Source of the DNA: Psychrilyobacter piezotolerans
GTDB taxonomy: Bacteria; Fusobacteriota; Fusobacteriia; Fusobacteriales; Fusobacteriaceae
DNA: 64,000 nucleotides
Assembly: GCF_003391055.1 (NCBI RefSeq)
Contig: NZ_QUAJ01000002.1
Location: forward strand, 143,986 to 207,985
Direction: 5' to 3'
The position numbers and the translations under genes were made by a program. The notes below the pieces were generated by a model. It was given only the letters and a program-made list of their open reading frames with translations. It did not search any database and was not told the DNA's origin. Of the stretch, positions 1 to 9,815 are shown piece by piece (positions within the stretch are counted from its first letter, which is position 1; every line of letters begins with the position of its first letter).

Positions 1-1
1 G

Positions 2-472
2 TACGGAGTACAGAACTTTATCAAGGAAAACATTAAAAGAGATGTAGTTATCGTAGGAGCCAGTACAGGGACCGACGCTCATACAGTGGGAATAGATGCT
101 GTTATGAATATGAAGGGATATGCCGGGCACTACGGCCTTGAGAGATATAAAGGGATCGAAGCTTATAACTTGGGATCCCAGGTAGAAAATGAGGAGTTCA
201 TCAAAAAAGCTATTGAATTAAAAGCTGATGCATTACTGGTTTCCCAGACAGTTACTCAAAAAAATATTCATATTCAAAACCTGACTCACCTGGTGGAATT
301 GATGGAAGCTGAGGGAATCAGAGATAAGGTAATCCTTATTGCCGGGGGTCCTAGAATCTCCCATGAACTGGCTAAAGAATTAGGTTATGATGCCGGATTC
401 GGACCTGGAAAATATGCAGATGATGTAGCAACCTTTATTGTAGAAGAGATGGTAAAAAGAGAGATGGTGTAA
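2..472 (+). CDS. kamE: Lysine 5,6-aminomutase beta subunit (C-terminal part, gene runs off the left edge)
   Basis: The reading frame is open from the first bases to a TAA, so only the C-terminal B12-binding part is present. The cobalamin-binding DxHxxG motif is visible as D-A-H-T-V-G near the start, followed by an alanine/glycine-rich Rossmann-like segment (LLVSQTVTQKN, then IAGGPRI) typical of the KamE/OraE family; the wording is closest to KamE from memory. The enzyme uses adenosylcobalamin and PLP to shift the terminal amino group of beta-lysine or lysine in anaerobic lysine fermentation. A strong terminator follows at about 542-570. D-ornithine 4,5-aminomutase is the less likely alternative. 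Confidence 0.9.
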   Translation, partial: YGVQNFIKENIKRDVVIVGASTGTDAHTVGIDAVMNMKGYAGHYGLERYKGIEAYNLGSQVENEEFIKKAIELKADALLVSQTVTQKNIHIQNLTHLVELMEAEGIRDKVILIAGGPRISHELAKELGYDAGFGPGKYADDVATFIVEEMVKREMV

Positions 473-541
473 GAACGTTTAACTACGAATTACGCTAAAT
501 AGATATAGCCAGAACTTTTGAAAATAAAAAATATAAAGATT

Positions 542-574
542 AAGTAACAAGAATTTTTTTCTTGTTACTTTTTT
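542..574 (+). terminator. Rho-independent terminator after kamE
   Basis: A perfect 12-bp stem (AAGTAACAAGAA / TTCTTGTTACTT) with a T-rich loop is followed by a T run. It separates kamE from the permease gene at 674. Confidence 0.85.
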
Positions 575-673
575 CCGGATAAGTTCTTACTATCCTTTTC
601 CATAAAACTTAGAGTTTTTCGTAGAAATTTTGAAATCTTTTATTAATTTTTTAATTTAAAAGGAGTAAATTCT

Positions 674-2064
674 ATGAATGAAACTACAGCTAAAGAAACA
701 CCTATTAGACAAAAAAATATTTTTGAAAAGTTTACAAATTTATGTGTAATATTAATACAAAAATATCTGCCTGATCCATTTATATTTTGTGCCATTTTGA
801 CATTTATAGTTTTTTTGATTGCAATCCCTATTACTAAACAGTCTCCTATGTCTATTATCAATAGCTGGACCAATGGATTTTGGGGGTTATTATCCTTTGC
901 CATGCAGATGGCACTGGTATTAGTTACTGGGCATACTATGGCTAGTTCTCCGTTTTTCAAAAGAACATTATCATTTATGGCCGGCAAATTAAAAAATCCA
1001 TCTCAAGCCATAATAGGAGTTACTGTAGTTTCTATTTTAGCTTCGTTTATTAATTGGGGGTTCGGTCTTGTAATTGGGGCTATATTTGCTAAAGAAATTG
1101 CTAAAAAAGTCAAAGGTGTAGATTACCGGTTATTAATTGCTTCTGCGTATACTGGATTTTTAGTCTGGCACGGAGGATTATCCGCTTCAATACCTTTAAA
1201 ACTTGCCTCTGGCGGAGGTTTAAAAAGTGCAACAGCTGGGGCTGTTACAGAAGCAATTCCTACATCTATGACTATTTTTTCAGCCACTAATTTAATAATC
1301 TTAGTCATTTTATTTATTACTTTGCCCTTTGTTAATAGGGCTATGCATCCTAAAAAAGATGATGTTATAACTATAGACAATGATCTGCTTATCGAGGTTC
1401 CAGAAGAAAAACTAAATATCGCTGCTATGACCCCGGCGGAAAAAATAGAAAACAGTAAGATAGTTTCTTTGCTTTTAGGAATAATGGGTTATACTTATAT
1501 TATTTCATACTTTATGAAAAATGGATTCGCATTAAACTTAAACATAGTTAATTTTGTGTTCTTATTTACAGCAATACTTTTACATGGAACACCTCATAGA
1601 TTTCTAAATGCAATCAAAGAAGCTTCCAAGGGTGCCGCAGGAATAATCCTTCAATTCCCTTTCTATGCTGGAATAATGGGGATAATGATTGGAAAAGGAC
1701 CCGAGGGAATTTCTCTGGCAGGAGCCATGTCTAATATGTTTGTTAATATTTCCACTGAAACAACTTTCCCTTTCTTTACTTTTTTAAGTGCAGGGATTGT
1801 TAACTTCTTTGTTCCATCTGGTGGAGGTCAATGGGCAGTTCAGGCTCCAATAATGATGCCTGCTGGTGCTGCTTTAGGCATTCCAGCAGCAAAAACTGCC
1901 ATGGCATAGCATGGGGGGATGCATGGACAAACATGATACAACCATTCTGGGCCCTTCCTGCTCTTGGTATTGCAGGCTTAGGTGCTAAAGATATAATGGG
2001 TTATTGTTTGGTAGTACTTATTTACTCCGGTGCTATAATTTCACTGGTTTTAATGTTTCTATAA
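674..2064 (+). pseudogene. atoE: AtoE-family short-chain fatty acid permease, interrupted by a frameshift
   Basis: Multi-spanning membrane protein of the AtoE / TIGR00366 short-chain fatty acid transporter family, beside CoA-transferase genes as expected for butyrate/acetoacetate handling. The first frame (674-1909) ends within the conserved segment ...AAKTAMA; the second frame continues with AWGDAWTNMIQPFWALP and runs to 2064. Restoring one base near 1905 (GCATAGCA to GCAATAGCA) would join both into a protein of about 463 residues, the usual family length. The start ATG has the RBS AAAGGAG. Whether this is a real mutation or a sequencing error cannot be decided here. Confidence 0.8.
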
Positions 2065-2101
2065 GTTTAATGTCTTAAAATAAAAAGGGGGAAACAAGTT
2101 T

Positions 2102-2764
2102 ATGTCTAAGAAAATAATTGATGTTGCAGATGCAGTATCTAAAATAGAAGATGGGATGACCATCATGGTAGGAGGGTTTTTAGGTACCGGAACACCTCAT
2201 ACCATCGTAGATGCTATTATAAAAAAAGGTGTAAAAAACCTGACTATCATATCTAACGATACAGGAATAAAAGATAGTGGTGTAGGAAGGTTTATCTACA
2301 ACAATATGGTTAAAAAAGTAATCACATCACACATTGGTACAAACCCGGAAACTGGCAGACAGATGAATGAAAAAGAGATCGAGGTAGAGTTAGTTCCCCA
2401 GGGTACTTTGGCAGAGAGGATTAGGTCTGGAGGAGCCGGTTTAGGCGGTGTTCTTACTCCTACTGGTCTGGGTACTATCGTAGCAGAAGGTAAACAAATA
2501 ATAGAGGTAGATGGAAAACAATTCCTTTTGGAAAAACCTCTCAGAGCAGATGTTGCCATCCTTTTAGGACACACTGTGGATACCAAGGGTAATATTATCT
2601 ATGCCAATACTGCCAGAAACTTTAACCCTATCATGGCTACAGCTGCTGATACAGTTATAGTAGAAGCTGAAAATATAGTAGAAGTAGGCAGTATCAATCC
2701 CAATGAAGTTGTTACACCTAGAATTTTTGTAGATCATATAGTAGGAAGTGGTTGTAATGGATAA
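2102..2764 (+). CDS. atoD: Acyl-CoA:acetate/acetoacetate CoA-transferase, alpha subunit
   Basis: 220-residue CoA-transferase subunit A with the N-terminal glycine-rich segment [11 protein letters not shown] that binds CoA. It transfers CoA between acetoacetate/butyrate and acetate in the cytoplasm, the late step of lysine-to-butyrate fermentation. RBS AAAAAGGGGGAAA precedes the ATG. Its last codons overlap the start of the beta subunit gene, implying translational coupling. Substrate preference (acetoacetate versus butyrate) is inferred only from context. Confidence 0.9.
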   Translation: MSKKIIDVADAVSKIEDGMTIMVGGFLGTGTPHTIVDAIIKKGVKNLTIISNDTGIKDSGVGRFIYNNMVKKVITSHIGTNPETGRQMNEKEIEVELVPQGTLAERIRSGGAGLGGVLTPTGLGTIVAEGKQIIEVDGKQFLLEKPLRADVAILLGHTVDTKGNIIYANTARNFNPIMATAADTVIVEAENIVEVGSINPNEVVTPRIFVDHIVGSGCNG

Positions 2765-3416
2765 AAAATTAATCAGAGAGATTATTGCTAAAAGGGTTGC
2801 TCAGGAATTGAACGATGGAGATGTAGTTAATCTGGGTATTGGTCTTCCCACTGCGGTTGCCAACTATGTCCCGGAGAATATGGATGTTATCTTCCAGTCG
2901 GAAAACGGCCTTATAGGAGTGGGTCCTGCCCCGAAAGAGGGAGAAGAGATCAAAGACCTTGTTAATGCAGGCGGAATGCCTATCACTACCTTAGATGGAG
3001 CAGTGTTCTTTGACTCTGCCATGTCTTTTTCTGTAATCCGTGGCGGACATGTAGATATGACTGTACTGGGAGCATTACAGGTAGATGAAAAAGGTAACCT
3101 TGCTAACTGGATAATCCCTGGAAAGATGGTTCCCGGGATGGGTGGAGCCATGGACCTTGTTGTAGGAGCAAAAAAAGTAATAGTTTCTATGGAACATACT
3201 GCAAAGGGGAAGCCAAAGATCTTTCCGTTGTGCACATTGCCCCTGACTGCTGCTAACCAGGTAAACTTAATTATCACAGAGATGGCAGTCATTGAAGTAA
3301 CTCCTGATGGGTTATTGTTAAAAGAGATCGGGCCGCATAATACTGTAGAAGATGTAATAGCTAATACTCCTGCAAAGTTAATTATTGCAGATGATATAAA
3401 GGTTATGGAGGTTTAA
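2757..3416 (+). CDS. atoA: Acyl-CoA:acetate/acetoacetate CoA-transferase, beta subunit
   Basis: 219-residue CoA-transferase subunit B. The catalytic glutamate that forms the glutamyl-CoA thioester is seen in the SENG motif at about residue 49. The ATG at 2757, preceded by AGGAAGTGG, was preferred to the GTG at 2748; either start overlaps atoD, so the two subunits should be made in equal amounts. The next gene starts 3 nt after the stop, indicating one operon. Confidence 0.9.
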   Translation: MDKKLIREIIAKRVAQELNDGDVVNLGIGLPTAVANYVPENMDVIFQSENGLIGVGPAPKEGEEIKDLVNAGGMPITTLDGAVFFDSAMSFSVIRGGHVDMTVLGALQVDEKGNLANWIIPGKMVPGMGGAMDLVVGAKKVIVSMEHTAKGKPKIFPLCTLPLTAANQVNLIITEMAVIEVTPDGLLLKEIGPHNTVEDVIANTPAKLIIADDIKVMEV

Positions 3417-3418
3417 TT

Positions 3419-3829
3419 ATGATAAAATCATTAAAAATCGGAGATTCTTATAGCTTTAATAAGCTCGTAGAAGCTGTGGATGTAGAAAAATTTGCAGAAG
3501 TAAGTACAGATCATAACCCTGTTCATTTAGACGAGGAATATGCTAAGACTACTATGTTTAAAAAGAGGATAGCCCATGGGATGTTGGGAGTATCTTATAT
3601 CTCATCTATCTTAGGGACGAAATTTCCCGGTGAAGGAACTATATATTTAGGACAGACAGTTAAATTTTTAGCTCCGGTTTATTTAGGAGATACTTTAGAA
3701 GTTAAGGCTGAAATTATTGATCTTAAAGAGGGTCGAAACGACAGAGCTACTCTGAGAACTACCTGCACAAATCAGGAGGGCAAGATGGTAATCGATGGAG
3801 AAGCCAGTGTAATGCTTCCAAAGGCATAA
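3419..3829 (+). CDS. MaoC-like (R)-specific enoyl-CoA hydratase
   Basis: 136-residue hot-dog fold protein of the MaoC/PhaJ family. The hydratase-2 signature DHNPVHLDEEYA places the catalytic pair at Asp31 and His36, the same numbers as in the well-studied PhaJ enzymes. It would hydrate crotonyl-CoA to (R)-3-hydroxybutyryl-CoA or the reverse. It lies 2 nt after atoA and is followed by a terminator, so it closes the operon. It is not the Kal-type 3-aminobutyryl-CoA ammonia-lyase of lysine fermentation, which has a different sequence. The in vivo substrate is inferred. Confidence 0.8.
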   Translation: MIKSLKIGDSYSFNKLVEAVDVEKFAEVSTDHNPVHLDEEYAKTTMFKKRIAHGMLGVSYISSILGTKFPGEGTIYLGQTVKFLAPVYLGDTLEVKAEIIDLKEGRNDRATLRTTCTNQEGKMVIDGEASVMLPKA

Positions 3830-3930
3830 AAACAACGTGACGTTGCATCCAGAGAGGCATAACTTATGTTTACGAAGTAAATTACTAGTGTTTTAATTAT
3901 GCCTCTTACAGGTGTAATTTTCTATACTAT

Positions 3931-3966
3931 AAAAAATCGAGGAATTTAATCCTCGATTTTTTTATT
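3931..3966 (+). terminator. Terminator of the atoE-atoD-atoA-hydratase operon
   Basis: Stem AAAAATCGAGGA / TCCTCGATTTTT closed by a short ATTTAA loop and followed by a T-rich run. Confidence 0.85.
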
Positions 3967-3974
3967 TTATTCCC

Positions 3975-4009
3975 AAAAGAAAAAAGAGCAGAACTCGCGT
4001 TCTGCTCTA
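3975..4009 (-). terminator. Terminator downstream of tRNA-Thr
   Basis: On the minus strand, AGAGCAGAAC-GCGA-GTTCTGCTCT is followed by TTTTTT, a classical intrinsic terminator 14 nt beyond the tRNA CCA end. Confidence 0.85.
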
Positions 4010-4022
4010 AGATTTATATATA

Positions 4023-4098
4023 TGGTGCCACCTGCCGGAGTCGAACCGGCTACCTCTACCTTACCATGGTACTGCTCTACCTAGTGAGCTAAGGCGGC
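4023..4098 (-). tRNA. tRNA-Thr (anticodon GGU)
   Basis: 76 nt with encoded CCA. It folds by eye into the cloverleaf: 7-bp acceptor stem (GCCGCCT with AGGTGGC, one G-U pair), D-stem GCTC/GAGC, anticodon loop ATGGTAA with anticodon GGT at positions 34-36, and T-arm GCCGG-TTCGACT-CCGGC. The outermost anticodon-stem pair would be G-G, a mild irregularity. Confidence 0.93.
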
Positions 4099-4122
4099 AA
4101 AATGCTGCTTTTAAGGCAGCAA

Positions 4123-5079
4123 TTATTTAAAATATTTCATTGGATTTACAGGAGTCCCATATTTTCTTATCTCATAGTGAAGATGCGGACCTGTTACCCG
4201 TCCGGTTTTTCCACTCTCTGCAATAAGCTGTCCTCTGCTTACCCTCTGACCTTTCTTTACTTTTATCTTATTTAGATGCGCATACCTGGTTTCATAGCCT
4301 TTGGAATGTTTAACAATAACTATCTTACCATATCCACTCATCCATCCTGCATATGTAACAGTTCCGTTTTCCGAAGCTTTTACATCTATATAATGAGCTC
4401 GCAAATCTACTCCCATATGACCTATCCACCTTTTTAATACAGGGTGTAATCTTCTTCCATAGGGACTGGTAACACCTTTCCAAGCTGTTGGCCAATATAC
4501 ATCGAAACCTTTTTTGGTTCTGGTAATTCTGGCTAGATCTACCTTGGGATTATTTATTATTAACATTTGATTCAGATTAACTATATTTGATGTTAAATTA
4601 TTGGTAGTTTTTAATTCACTTACGGTTTTCCCAAATTTTGAAGCTATCTTTGAAAGGGAATCTCCCTTAGCTACCTTGTAAGTTATGGAATTTCCTCTGG
4701 TAATTTTAAGTTTTTCTCCAATTTTTAGATACTTTCCCATATTGGGATTGTTGTATTTTAAAACCGTCTGCGACTGCCCAAATCTATTGGCAATTCCACC
4801 CAGTGTATCTCCAGATTTTACCTTATAATACGTTATTTCTGCTCTTTTTTTTGATTCTTCTTGTGTTTTTTCACTTACAATGGTGTATTGTTTTTCATAT
4901 ACTTTAAAGTCAGAAGTTAATAGCTGGTAACCACCGTTATCGGCCTCTGATTCAGTATAGTAATCTGTAAAATCATTCAAATTAACAACTTCTTTTTCCA
5001 TTTTTTTAATAGTATTATATGCTAAAAACACATTAAATACAAGTAAAATTACGAGAAGCTTTTTTATTTTTTTATTCAA
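4123..5079 (-). CDS. Membrane-anchored LysM / M23 metallopeptidase
   Basis: 318-residue cell-wall enzyme. Residues 5-22 form an N-terminal membrane segment without a cleavage site. Two LysM domains (about 83-126 and 132-175, both YKVxxGDxLxxIAxxFG) bind peptidoglycan. The C-terminal LytM/M23 domain (about 200-318) keeps the zinc ligands: HxxxD at H221/D225, H268, and the HLH motif at H299/H301. It is therefore likely an active endopeptidase rather than an EnvC/NlpD-like inactive activator. The start overlaps the end of rho by 4 nt. Confidence 0.88.
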   Translation of the reverse strand: MNKKIKKLLVILLVFNVFLAYNTIKKMEKEVVNLNDFTDYYTESEADNGGYQLLTSDFKVYEKQYTIVSEKTQEESKKRAEITYYKVKSGDTLGGIANRFGQSQTVLKYNNPNMGKYLKIGEKLKITRGNSITYKVAKGDSLSKIASKFGKTVSELKTTNNLTSNIVNLNQMLIINNPKVDLARITRTKKGFDVYWPTAWKGVTSPYGRRLHPVLKRWIGHMGVDLRAHYIDVKASENGTVTYAGWMSGYGKIVIVKHSKGYETRYAHLNKIKVKKGQRVSRGQLIAESGKTGRVTGPHLHYEIRKYGTPVNPMKYFK

Positions 5080-6326
5080 TTTTTTGCTTCTCCTTTCGAA
5101 TAATAGTTTAACAATTCTTCATTAGTCTTTGTTTTTTTTATAGTGTCTATCAGTTGTTTAGAACCTTCAGCAGTACTAAGCTTACTGAGGTATCTACGAA
5201 TTTTCCAGATTGCCGAGAGTTTATCTTCCTCAATCAATAACTCCTCTTTTCTTGTTCCCGATCTTTTTATATCGATAGCTGGGTATATTCTTAATTCAGC
5301 TAAAGTTCTGTCCAGGTGGATATCCATGTTTCCAGTACCTTTAAACTCCTCAAAAATAATATCATCCATCTTACTTCCGGTATCTACCAACGCTGTCGCT
5401 AAGATGGTCAAACTTCCGCCGCCACGAATGTTTCTTGCTGATCCAAAAAATTTCTTTGGATAATATAGAGCTGTCGGGTCTATCCCACCAGATATAAGCT
5501 TACCACTAGATGGTATCACAATATTATAGGCTCTTGCAAGTCTTGTTATTGAATCCATCAATATTACAATATCTTTTCCGTCTTCTAATATTCTTTTGGC
5601 TTTATCTAAAACCATCTCAGTTACCTTAATATGGTTTTTAGGATCTTCGTCAAAGGTAGATGAAAAAACTTTAGCTCCACAAACTGTCTCCTTTATATCT
5701 GTTACTTCTTCAGGTCTTTCATCTATAAGTAATATCCATACTTCCAAACCCTTATTGTTCTTTATTATACTATTGGCAATATTACTTATTAACATGGTTT
5801 TACCGGCTTTAGGAGGAGCTACAATAAGACCTCTCTGTCCTTTTCCCAGAGGTGCAATGAGGTCGATAACTCTTCCTGAGATATCTCCCTCCCCTCCTAA
5901 TAGGATTTTTTCATCTGGGTATGCCGGTATTAATTCATCAAAAGGTACACGATTTTCTGCTTTTTCTAAATTATCTCCATTTATCAGGAGAATCTTTCTC
6001 ATGGCATAGTTTTTTTCTGTTCCCACCGGTACCCTGGCTTCACCTAAAACTATATCACCATTTCTAACCTTAAATCTTCTTATCTGTGTAGAAGATATAT
6101 ATACATCCTTTTCCACATTGGTTTCACGGAGAAAACCATAACCATCAGCAAACACTTCGATCTTACCCCAGGCTATGGTGTGCCCGTCACTTTCCCTTAC
6201 ATATTCCCCTATTTTTTCAATCAATTCCAATTTTTTATAATCATAAGATTTATCTATATTTAATTTTTTAGCTATCTCCCTTAATTCAGAAAGGAGTAAC
6301 CCACTTAAATCCACCAAAGTCATCAT
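5076..6326 (-). CDS. rho: Transcription termination factor Rho
   Basis: 416-residue hexameric RNA helicase. Order: Rho_N helical domain (about 8-45), cold-shock RNA-binding domain with GYGFLRE (about 62-68), P-loop [12 protein letters not shown] (about 166-177), and a Walker-B region containing [14 protein letters not shown]. The length is normal and there is no large insertion as in some Gram-positive Rho proteins. The ATG overlaps the TGA of the upstream transporter gene, and the stop overlaps the peptidase gene, indicating one transcript with tight coupling. Confidence 0.96.
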   Translation of the reverse strand: MMTLVDLSGLLLSELREIAKKLNIDKSYDYKKLELIEKIGEYVRESDGHTIAWGKIEVFADGYGFLRETNVEKDVYISSTQIRRFKVRNGDIVLGEARVPVGTEKNYAMRKILLINGDNLEKAENRVPFDELIPAYPDEKILLGGEGDISGRVIDLIAPLGKGQRGLIVAPPKAGKTMLISNIANSIIKNNKGLEVWILLIDERPEEVTDIKETVCGAKVFSSTFDEDPKNHIKVTEMVLDKAKRILEDGKDIVILMDSITRLARAYNIVIPSSGKLISGGIDPTALYYPKKFFGSARNIRGGGSLTILATALVDTGSKMDDIIFEEFKGTGNMDIHLDRTLAELRIYPAIDIKRSGTRKEELLIEEDKLSAIWKIRRYLSKLSTAEGSKQLIDTIKKTKTNEELLNYYSKGEAKN

Positions 6327-7336
6327 CCCCTTTTTATATACAGTATATACATTGATACAAAGTAAATTAATCCAATAATATATGTATCATATCTTCTTTT
6401 TTTATTTTTAAACATAATTCCCATCATAAATACCAAAAGTATCAGCATAGAAAATATAGCTGTTAACTTATGAAATCCACCTAATGATTGATATATATTT
6501 TCATCCCTTAAAAATAGATCTGTAATAAATATAATCATTATATTAAATATGTTGCTTCCAAATAAATTTCCAACAGCCATATCATATGATTTTAATTTAA
6601 TCGCTTCAATACTTACAGTTAATTCCGGTAAGGATGTTGCCAGAGCTATTAATATCAGCCCTACAAAAGATTCTCCCAATTGGATTCCAAAGAATGGTGT
6701 GCTGGCAATCTTATCACCTATAAAGCTAAGCCCTGTTCCTAAAACAACTACGAAAAATGCATTTATAGCAAATCCCTTTTTTGCCTGTGGAAGAGTTATC
6801 CCGCCCTCTTCTATCTCATGAAATTCCTTTATCTCTTCTTCCAATTTTTCACTAAATTCATCATTTTGCTGATGTTCATAGACATAGATTGATTTCATGG
6901 CTATAAAATAAATTCCTAAAATCATCAGGGAGAATAAACTGATGTTCATTATTCCCTCTGTTGGGAATGAAAATCCCAATAAAAATATTAAGGTTAAAAT
7001 CATAGCCCAAAAACCAGCCATAAAGTTTTTACTGCTTACCTTGGATGACAAAGAGGTGGATCTTAATACAAATATATCAACTATAAATACTACAAATATA
7101 TTGAATAAATTACTCCCAAATATATTTGATACTGCCATTTGAGGGTTCCCCATAAGGGTAGCACTGATACTTGTAACCATCTCTGGCAGGGAGGTTACCG
7201 CTGCTAACATCACTATCCCTATCCAGGACTTTTCAATTCCCATCAAGTCTCCTATGGCATCTCCATATAAACTTAATTTTTTACCGACTACTATTATAAA
7301 TCCTGCCAATACTGCAAAGATCAATATGTATAACAT
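6323..7336 (-). CDS. CaCA-family Na+/Ca2+ (cation/proton) antiporter
   Basis: 337-residue inner-membrane protein with about ten membrane segments. The two inverted alpha-repeats are clear: [21 protein letters not shown]...NIFGSNLFN (about 49-80) and [13 protein letters not shown]...[10 protein letters not shown] (about 235-265). These repeats line the ion path of YrbG-type calcium/cation exchangers. A charged cytosolic loop ([20 protein letters not shown]) lies between the halves. It sits between miaB and rho in one operon. The transported ion cannot be fixed from sequence. Confidence 0.85.
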   Translation of the reverse strand: MLYILIFAVLAGFIIVVGKKLSLYGDAIGDLMGIEKSWIGIVMLAAVTSLPEMVTSISATLMGNPQMAVSNIFGSNLFNIFVVFIVDIFVLRSTSLSSKVSSKNFMAGFWAMILTLIFLLGFSFPTEGIMNISLFSLMILGIYFIAMKSIYVYEHQQNDEFSEKLEEEIKEFHEIEEGGITLPQAKKGFAINAFFVVVLGTGLSFIGDKIASTPFFGIQLGESFVGLILIALATSLPELTVSIEAIKLKSYDMAVGNLFGSNIFNIMIIFITDLFLRDENIYQSLGGFHKLTAIFSMLILLVFMMGIMFKNKKRRYDTYIIGLIYFVSMYILYIKRG

Positions 7337-7351
7337 CTTCTCACCTCTATT

Positions 7352-8680
7352 TTATGCTAACTCTCCGTATAAAGTCCATGTTTTTGCCGTTACAATTTTA
7401 ACATCCACAAAGGTTCCCTTTAAAGAACTGTCACCTTCAAAGATAACTACTTTATTTGCACTTATCCTTCCTGTCATTTTTTCCTTATTTCTGTGACTAG
7501 GACCTTCCACTAGAACCTTCACAGTCTTTCCTACATAACTCAAACTGCATTCCTTTGCATTTTCATTTTGAACTTCCATCAATCTTTGTAATCTTGATTT
7601 TTTTACTTCCTCTGAAATCTGCCCTTCCATAGTTGCTGCCGGTGTTCCCTCTCTGACAGAATACATAAACATATAAGAATTTTCATATTTAACTTTTTTA
7701 ATTATATCCATAGTATCCAAGAAATCTTCCTCTGTTTCCCCAGGAAATCCAACTATGATATCTGTAGTTAGTGATATGTCCGGCAATGCAGTCTTTATCC
7801 TATCTACCAGAGCCAGATAATCTTCCTTAGTATACTTTCTATTCATGGCTTTTAACATATTAGTCGATCCCGACTGCACTGGCAGATGCATATTCCGGGC
7901 TATTTTTTCCGGGTATTTAGCAGCTACTTCCAGCACATCCAAAGTCAGATCTTTTGGATGAGGTGATACATATCTAATCCAGTAATCTCCCTCAATCTGA
8001 CAAATTTCATCCAATAATTTAGCAAAATTAATCTCATGACTATTATCAAAATCTTTTCCATAGGAGTTTACATTTTGCCCCAACAGTAAAATATCCTTAT
8101 ACCCTTTTTTTACATATTTTCTCACATCATTCACTATATCTTCCATGGGAACCGATCTTTCACGTCCCCTTACATATGGAACTATACAGTATGTACAAAA
8201 GTTATTACAACCATAATTTATTGCTACAGAAGCCGAAATCCCGTCTCCGAAGTTAGCATCTATCCTAGGAGGCAACTCATCTTCCTTGTCAGTCAGTACT
8301 GCATGTACTACTTCTCCCTTTAATATTTTTTCCATAATTTCCGGCAGTTGTGCTATATTTTGATTCCCGATAACTATATCTACATGGGGTGCTCTTTCTA
8401 AGATATGCTCTTTTTCCTCTTGAGCTACACAGCCTGTTACTCCTATTATCATCTTAGTCTTTCTCGCATTTTTTATAGTCTTTAAGTTTCCTAATTTCCC
8501 CTCTATTCTTCCTGCTGCTCCACCTCTTACAGTACATGTATTTAAAAATACGGCATCTGAATCATGGATGTCGTCAGTCATCTCATATCCATTTCCCTCT
8601 AGTAATCTTGTCATTTTAGCAGTCTCATTTACATTCATTTGACAACCATATGTTATTATTGTAGCTTTTTTCTTACTCAT
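7352..8680 (-). CDS. miaB: tRNA-2-methylthio-N6-dimethylallyladenosine synthase MiaB
   Basis: 442-residue radical SAM methylthiotransferase. The N-terminal UPF0004 domain carries the auxiliary-cluster cysteines C13, C49 and C84; the radical-SAM CxxxCxxC is C158/C162/C165 in YGCNNFCTYC; a C-terminal TRAM domain occupies roughly the last 65 residues. It methylthiolates A37 of UNN-reading tRNAs. It appears to be the first gene of the miaB-antiporter-rho-peptidase operon. Assignment to MiaB rather than MtaB or RimO rests on the whole sequence pattern. Confidence 0.94.
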   Translation of the reverse strand: MSKKKATIITYGCQMNVNETAKMTRLLEGNGYEMTDDIHDSDAVFLNTCTVRGGAAGRIEGKLGNLKTIKNARKTKMIIGVTGCVAQEEKEHILERAPHVDIVIGNQNIAQLPEIMEKILKGEVVHAVLTDKEDELPPRIDANFGDGISASVAINYGCNNFCTYCIVPYVRGRERSVPMEDIVNDVRKYVKKGYKDILLLGQNVNSYGKDFDNSHEINFAKLLDEICQIEGDYWIRYVSPHPKDLTLDVLEVAAKYPEKIARNMHLPVQSGSTNMLKAMNRKYTKEDYLALVDRIKTALPDISLTTDIIVGFPGETEEDFLDTMDIIKKVKYENSYMFMYSVREGTPAATMEGQISEEVKKSRLQRLMEVQNENAKECSLSYVGKTVKVLVEGPSHRNKEKMTGRISANKVVIFEGDSSLKGTFVDVKIVTAKTWTLYGELA

Positions 8681-8760
8681 TAATTTCCTCCATCTAACAT
8701 CTTTTATACATAAAACTTAATCCTATATATTGTAGCATAATACTTTGTTTTTCGATAGGA

Positions 8761-9414
8761 TTACTTAAAGACTTCTCCTGCTTCTAAATACCATAACAAT
8801 AGATCAAAATGATCCATAGGAATCTCTATCTCCCTGCAATATTTTTCGATTTTTTTCTCGATTTCCAAATATTTTTTAGGCGTTATAGTTTTAGGAATTT
8901 CATCGATCACTCCTAATCTCATTATATTTTTTAATATATGCCTGTCTAAAATGGCTATCTCGTCTCCAAACCCTATATTTCTAAGGAAATGACTGGCTTC
9001 TTTATACCCTATCCCCTTGATATTTTTTACCAGCCAAATTCTTTTTTCAAATACATCACCGATCTTGTCTACCAATGTCTTGGTGACTATCCTCCCCTCT
9101 TCATCCTTCATAAATTCACGAAGAATAACAAGGTTTTTTGCCTTAGTATTTTTAAACCTCACTACATTTAGATACGGTATCAAATCATCTTCCATCCCGG
9201 TCCAAAATACCTCAGCCTCCAGCATCCCATTTATTGCCTTTTCTGCTCCCCTGGCCTTAGACTGGGGGGTCAGAATGCAAAAAGCCAGTTCTTTATAGAC
9301 ATCCTCATTGTTTCCGTTAAACCAAATCTCCTTATACCCATCTATCCTAGCTTCTATAAGCGGCTTTATCCTTTTATACACTTTCATTATTTCTATTAAA
9401 TATTGATTACTCAT
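8761..9414 (-). CDS. Ogg2-type 8-oxoguanine DNA glycosylase/AP lyase
   Basis: 217-residue base-excision repair enzyme of the Ogg2 family (archaeal/Thermotoga type, within the HhH-GPD superfamily). The helix-hairpin-helix NIKGIGYKEASHFLRN puts the Schiff-base lysine at about K138 and the catalytic aspartate at about D157 (ILDRHI). It lacks the C-terminal [4Fe-4S] cysteines of endonuclease III. It likely removes 8-oxoguanine. The ATG has a GGAGGGAT RBS and the gene seems monocistronic, ending 80 nt before miaB. Confidence 0.85.
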   Translation of the reverse strand: MSNQYLIEIMKVYKRIKPLIEARIDGYKEIWFNGNNEDVYKELAFCILTPQSKARGAEKAINGMLEAEVFWTGMEDDLIPYLNVVRFKNTKAKNLVILREFMKDEEGRIVTKTLVDKIGDVFEKRIWLVKNIKGIGYKEASHFLRNIGFGDEIAILDRHILKNIMRLGVIDEIPKTITPKKYLEIEKKIEKYCREIEIPMDHFDLLLWYLEAGEVFK

Positions 9415-9729
9415 CTACGATCCCTCCTTACAATAAATTAAAATTAATTCAATTATACCTCAAATTTTTGTCTTATCACAAATCTTTAAAAAATTTAACC
9501 CCTCATCCCTGGGAGATTTAACCCCTAATGTCGCTAATAGAAAAATTAAAATCCCGTATTCTCTATTTCTTACCTATGCTTGTTCCCTCATCCGCGTTCT
9601 ATTTCTTTAGGTTAATTTGCGTAATCTGCGATTTTTTTGACACAGATCAAAATTTTAATATGGATTTTTTAAAATCATATAAAATATCAATTTTCTTATA
9701 TATATATTATTCATTCTATTTATTAAAAT
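9415..9729. other. Intergenic stretch with degenerate repeat-like sequence
   Basis: This gap holds no convincing gene. Around 9580-9640 it has the phrases CATCCGCGTTCTATTTCTTTAGG and TTTGCGTAATCTGCGA, resembling short degenerate sequences in several other gaps of this window (about 485, 11165, 16340, 45810, 63240-63350). A run of AT-rich sequence then leads to the promoter of the next gene. Confidence 0.5.
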
Positions 9730-9758
9730 TTGACACACTATGCTTATATCGGTATAAT
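9730..9758 (+). promoter_or_regulatory. Consensus sigma-70 promoter for the aminomutase gene
   Basis: TTGACA and TATAAT separated by exactly 17 nt, a perfect housekeeping promoter, about 55 nt upstream of the TTG start of the glutamate aminomutase gene. Strong constitutive transcription is expected. Confidence 0.85.
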
Positions 9759-9815
9759 ATAATATATACAATATATGCGATATATATATATCAAGAATTT
9801 TAGGAGGTAGATATT

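Noticed and set aside
1123..1380. Antisense ORF inside the AtoE permease gene
   Set aside because: Shadow of a strongly conserved coding frame on the other strand; no RBS and no recognisable protein.
3419..3829. Hot-dog protein considered as 3-aminobutyryl-CoA ammonia-lyase (Kal)
   Set aside because: It has the MaoC/PhaJ Asp31/His36 hydratase signature, not the Kal sequence pattern.
9528..9803. 91-codon ORF upstream of the aminomutase gene
   Set aside because: It runs through the -35/-10 promoter and low-complexity AT sequence, has a Tyr/Ile-rich composition and no RBS.
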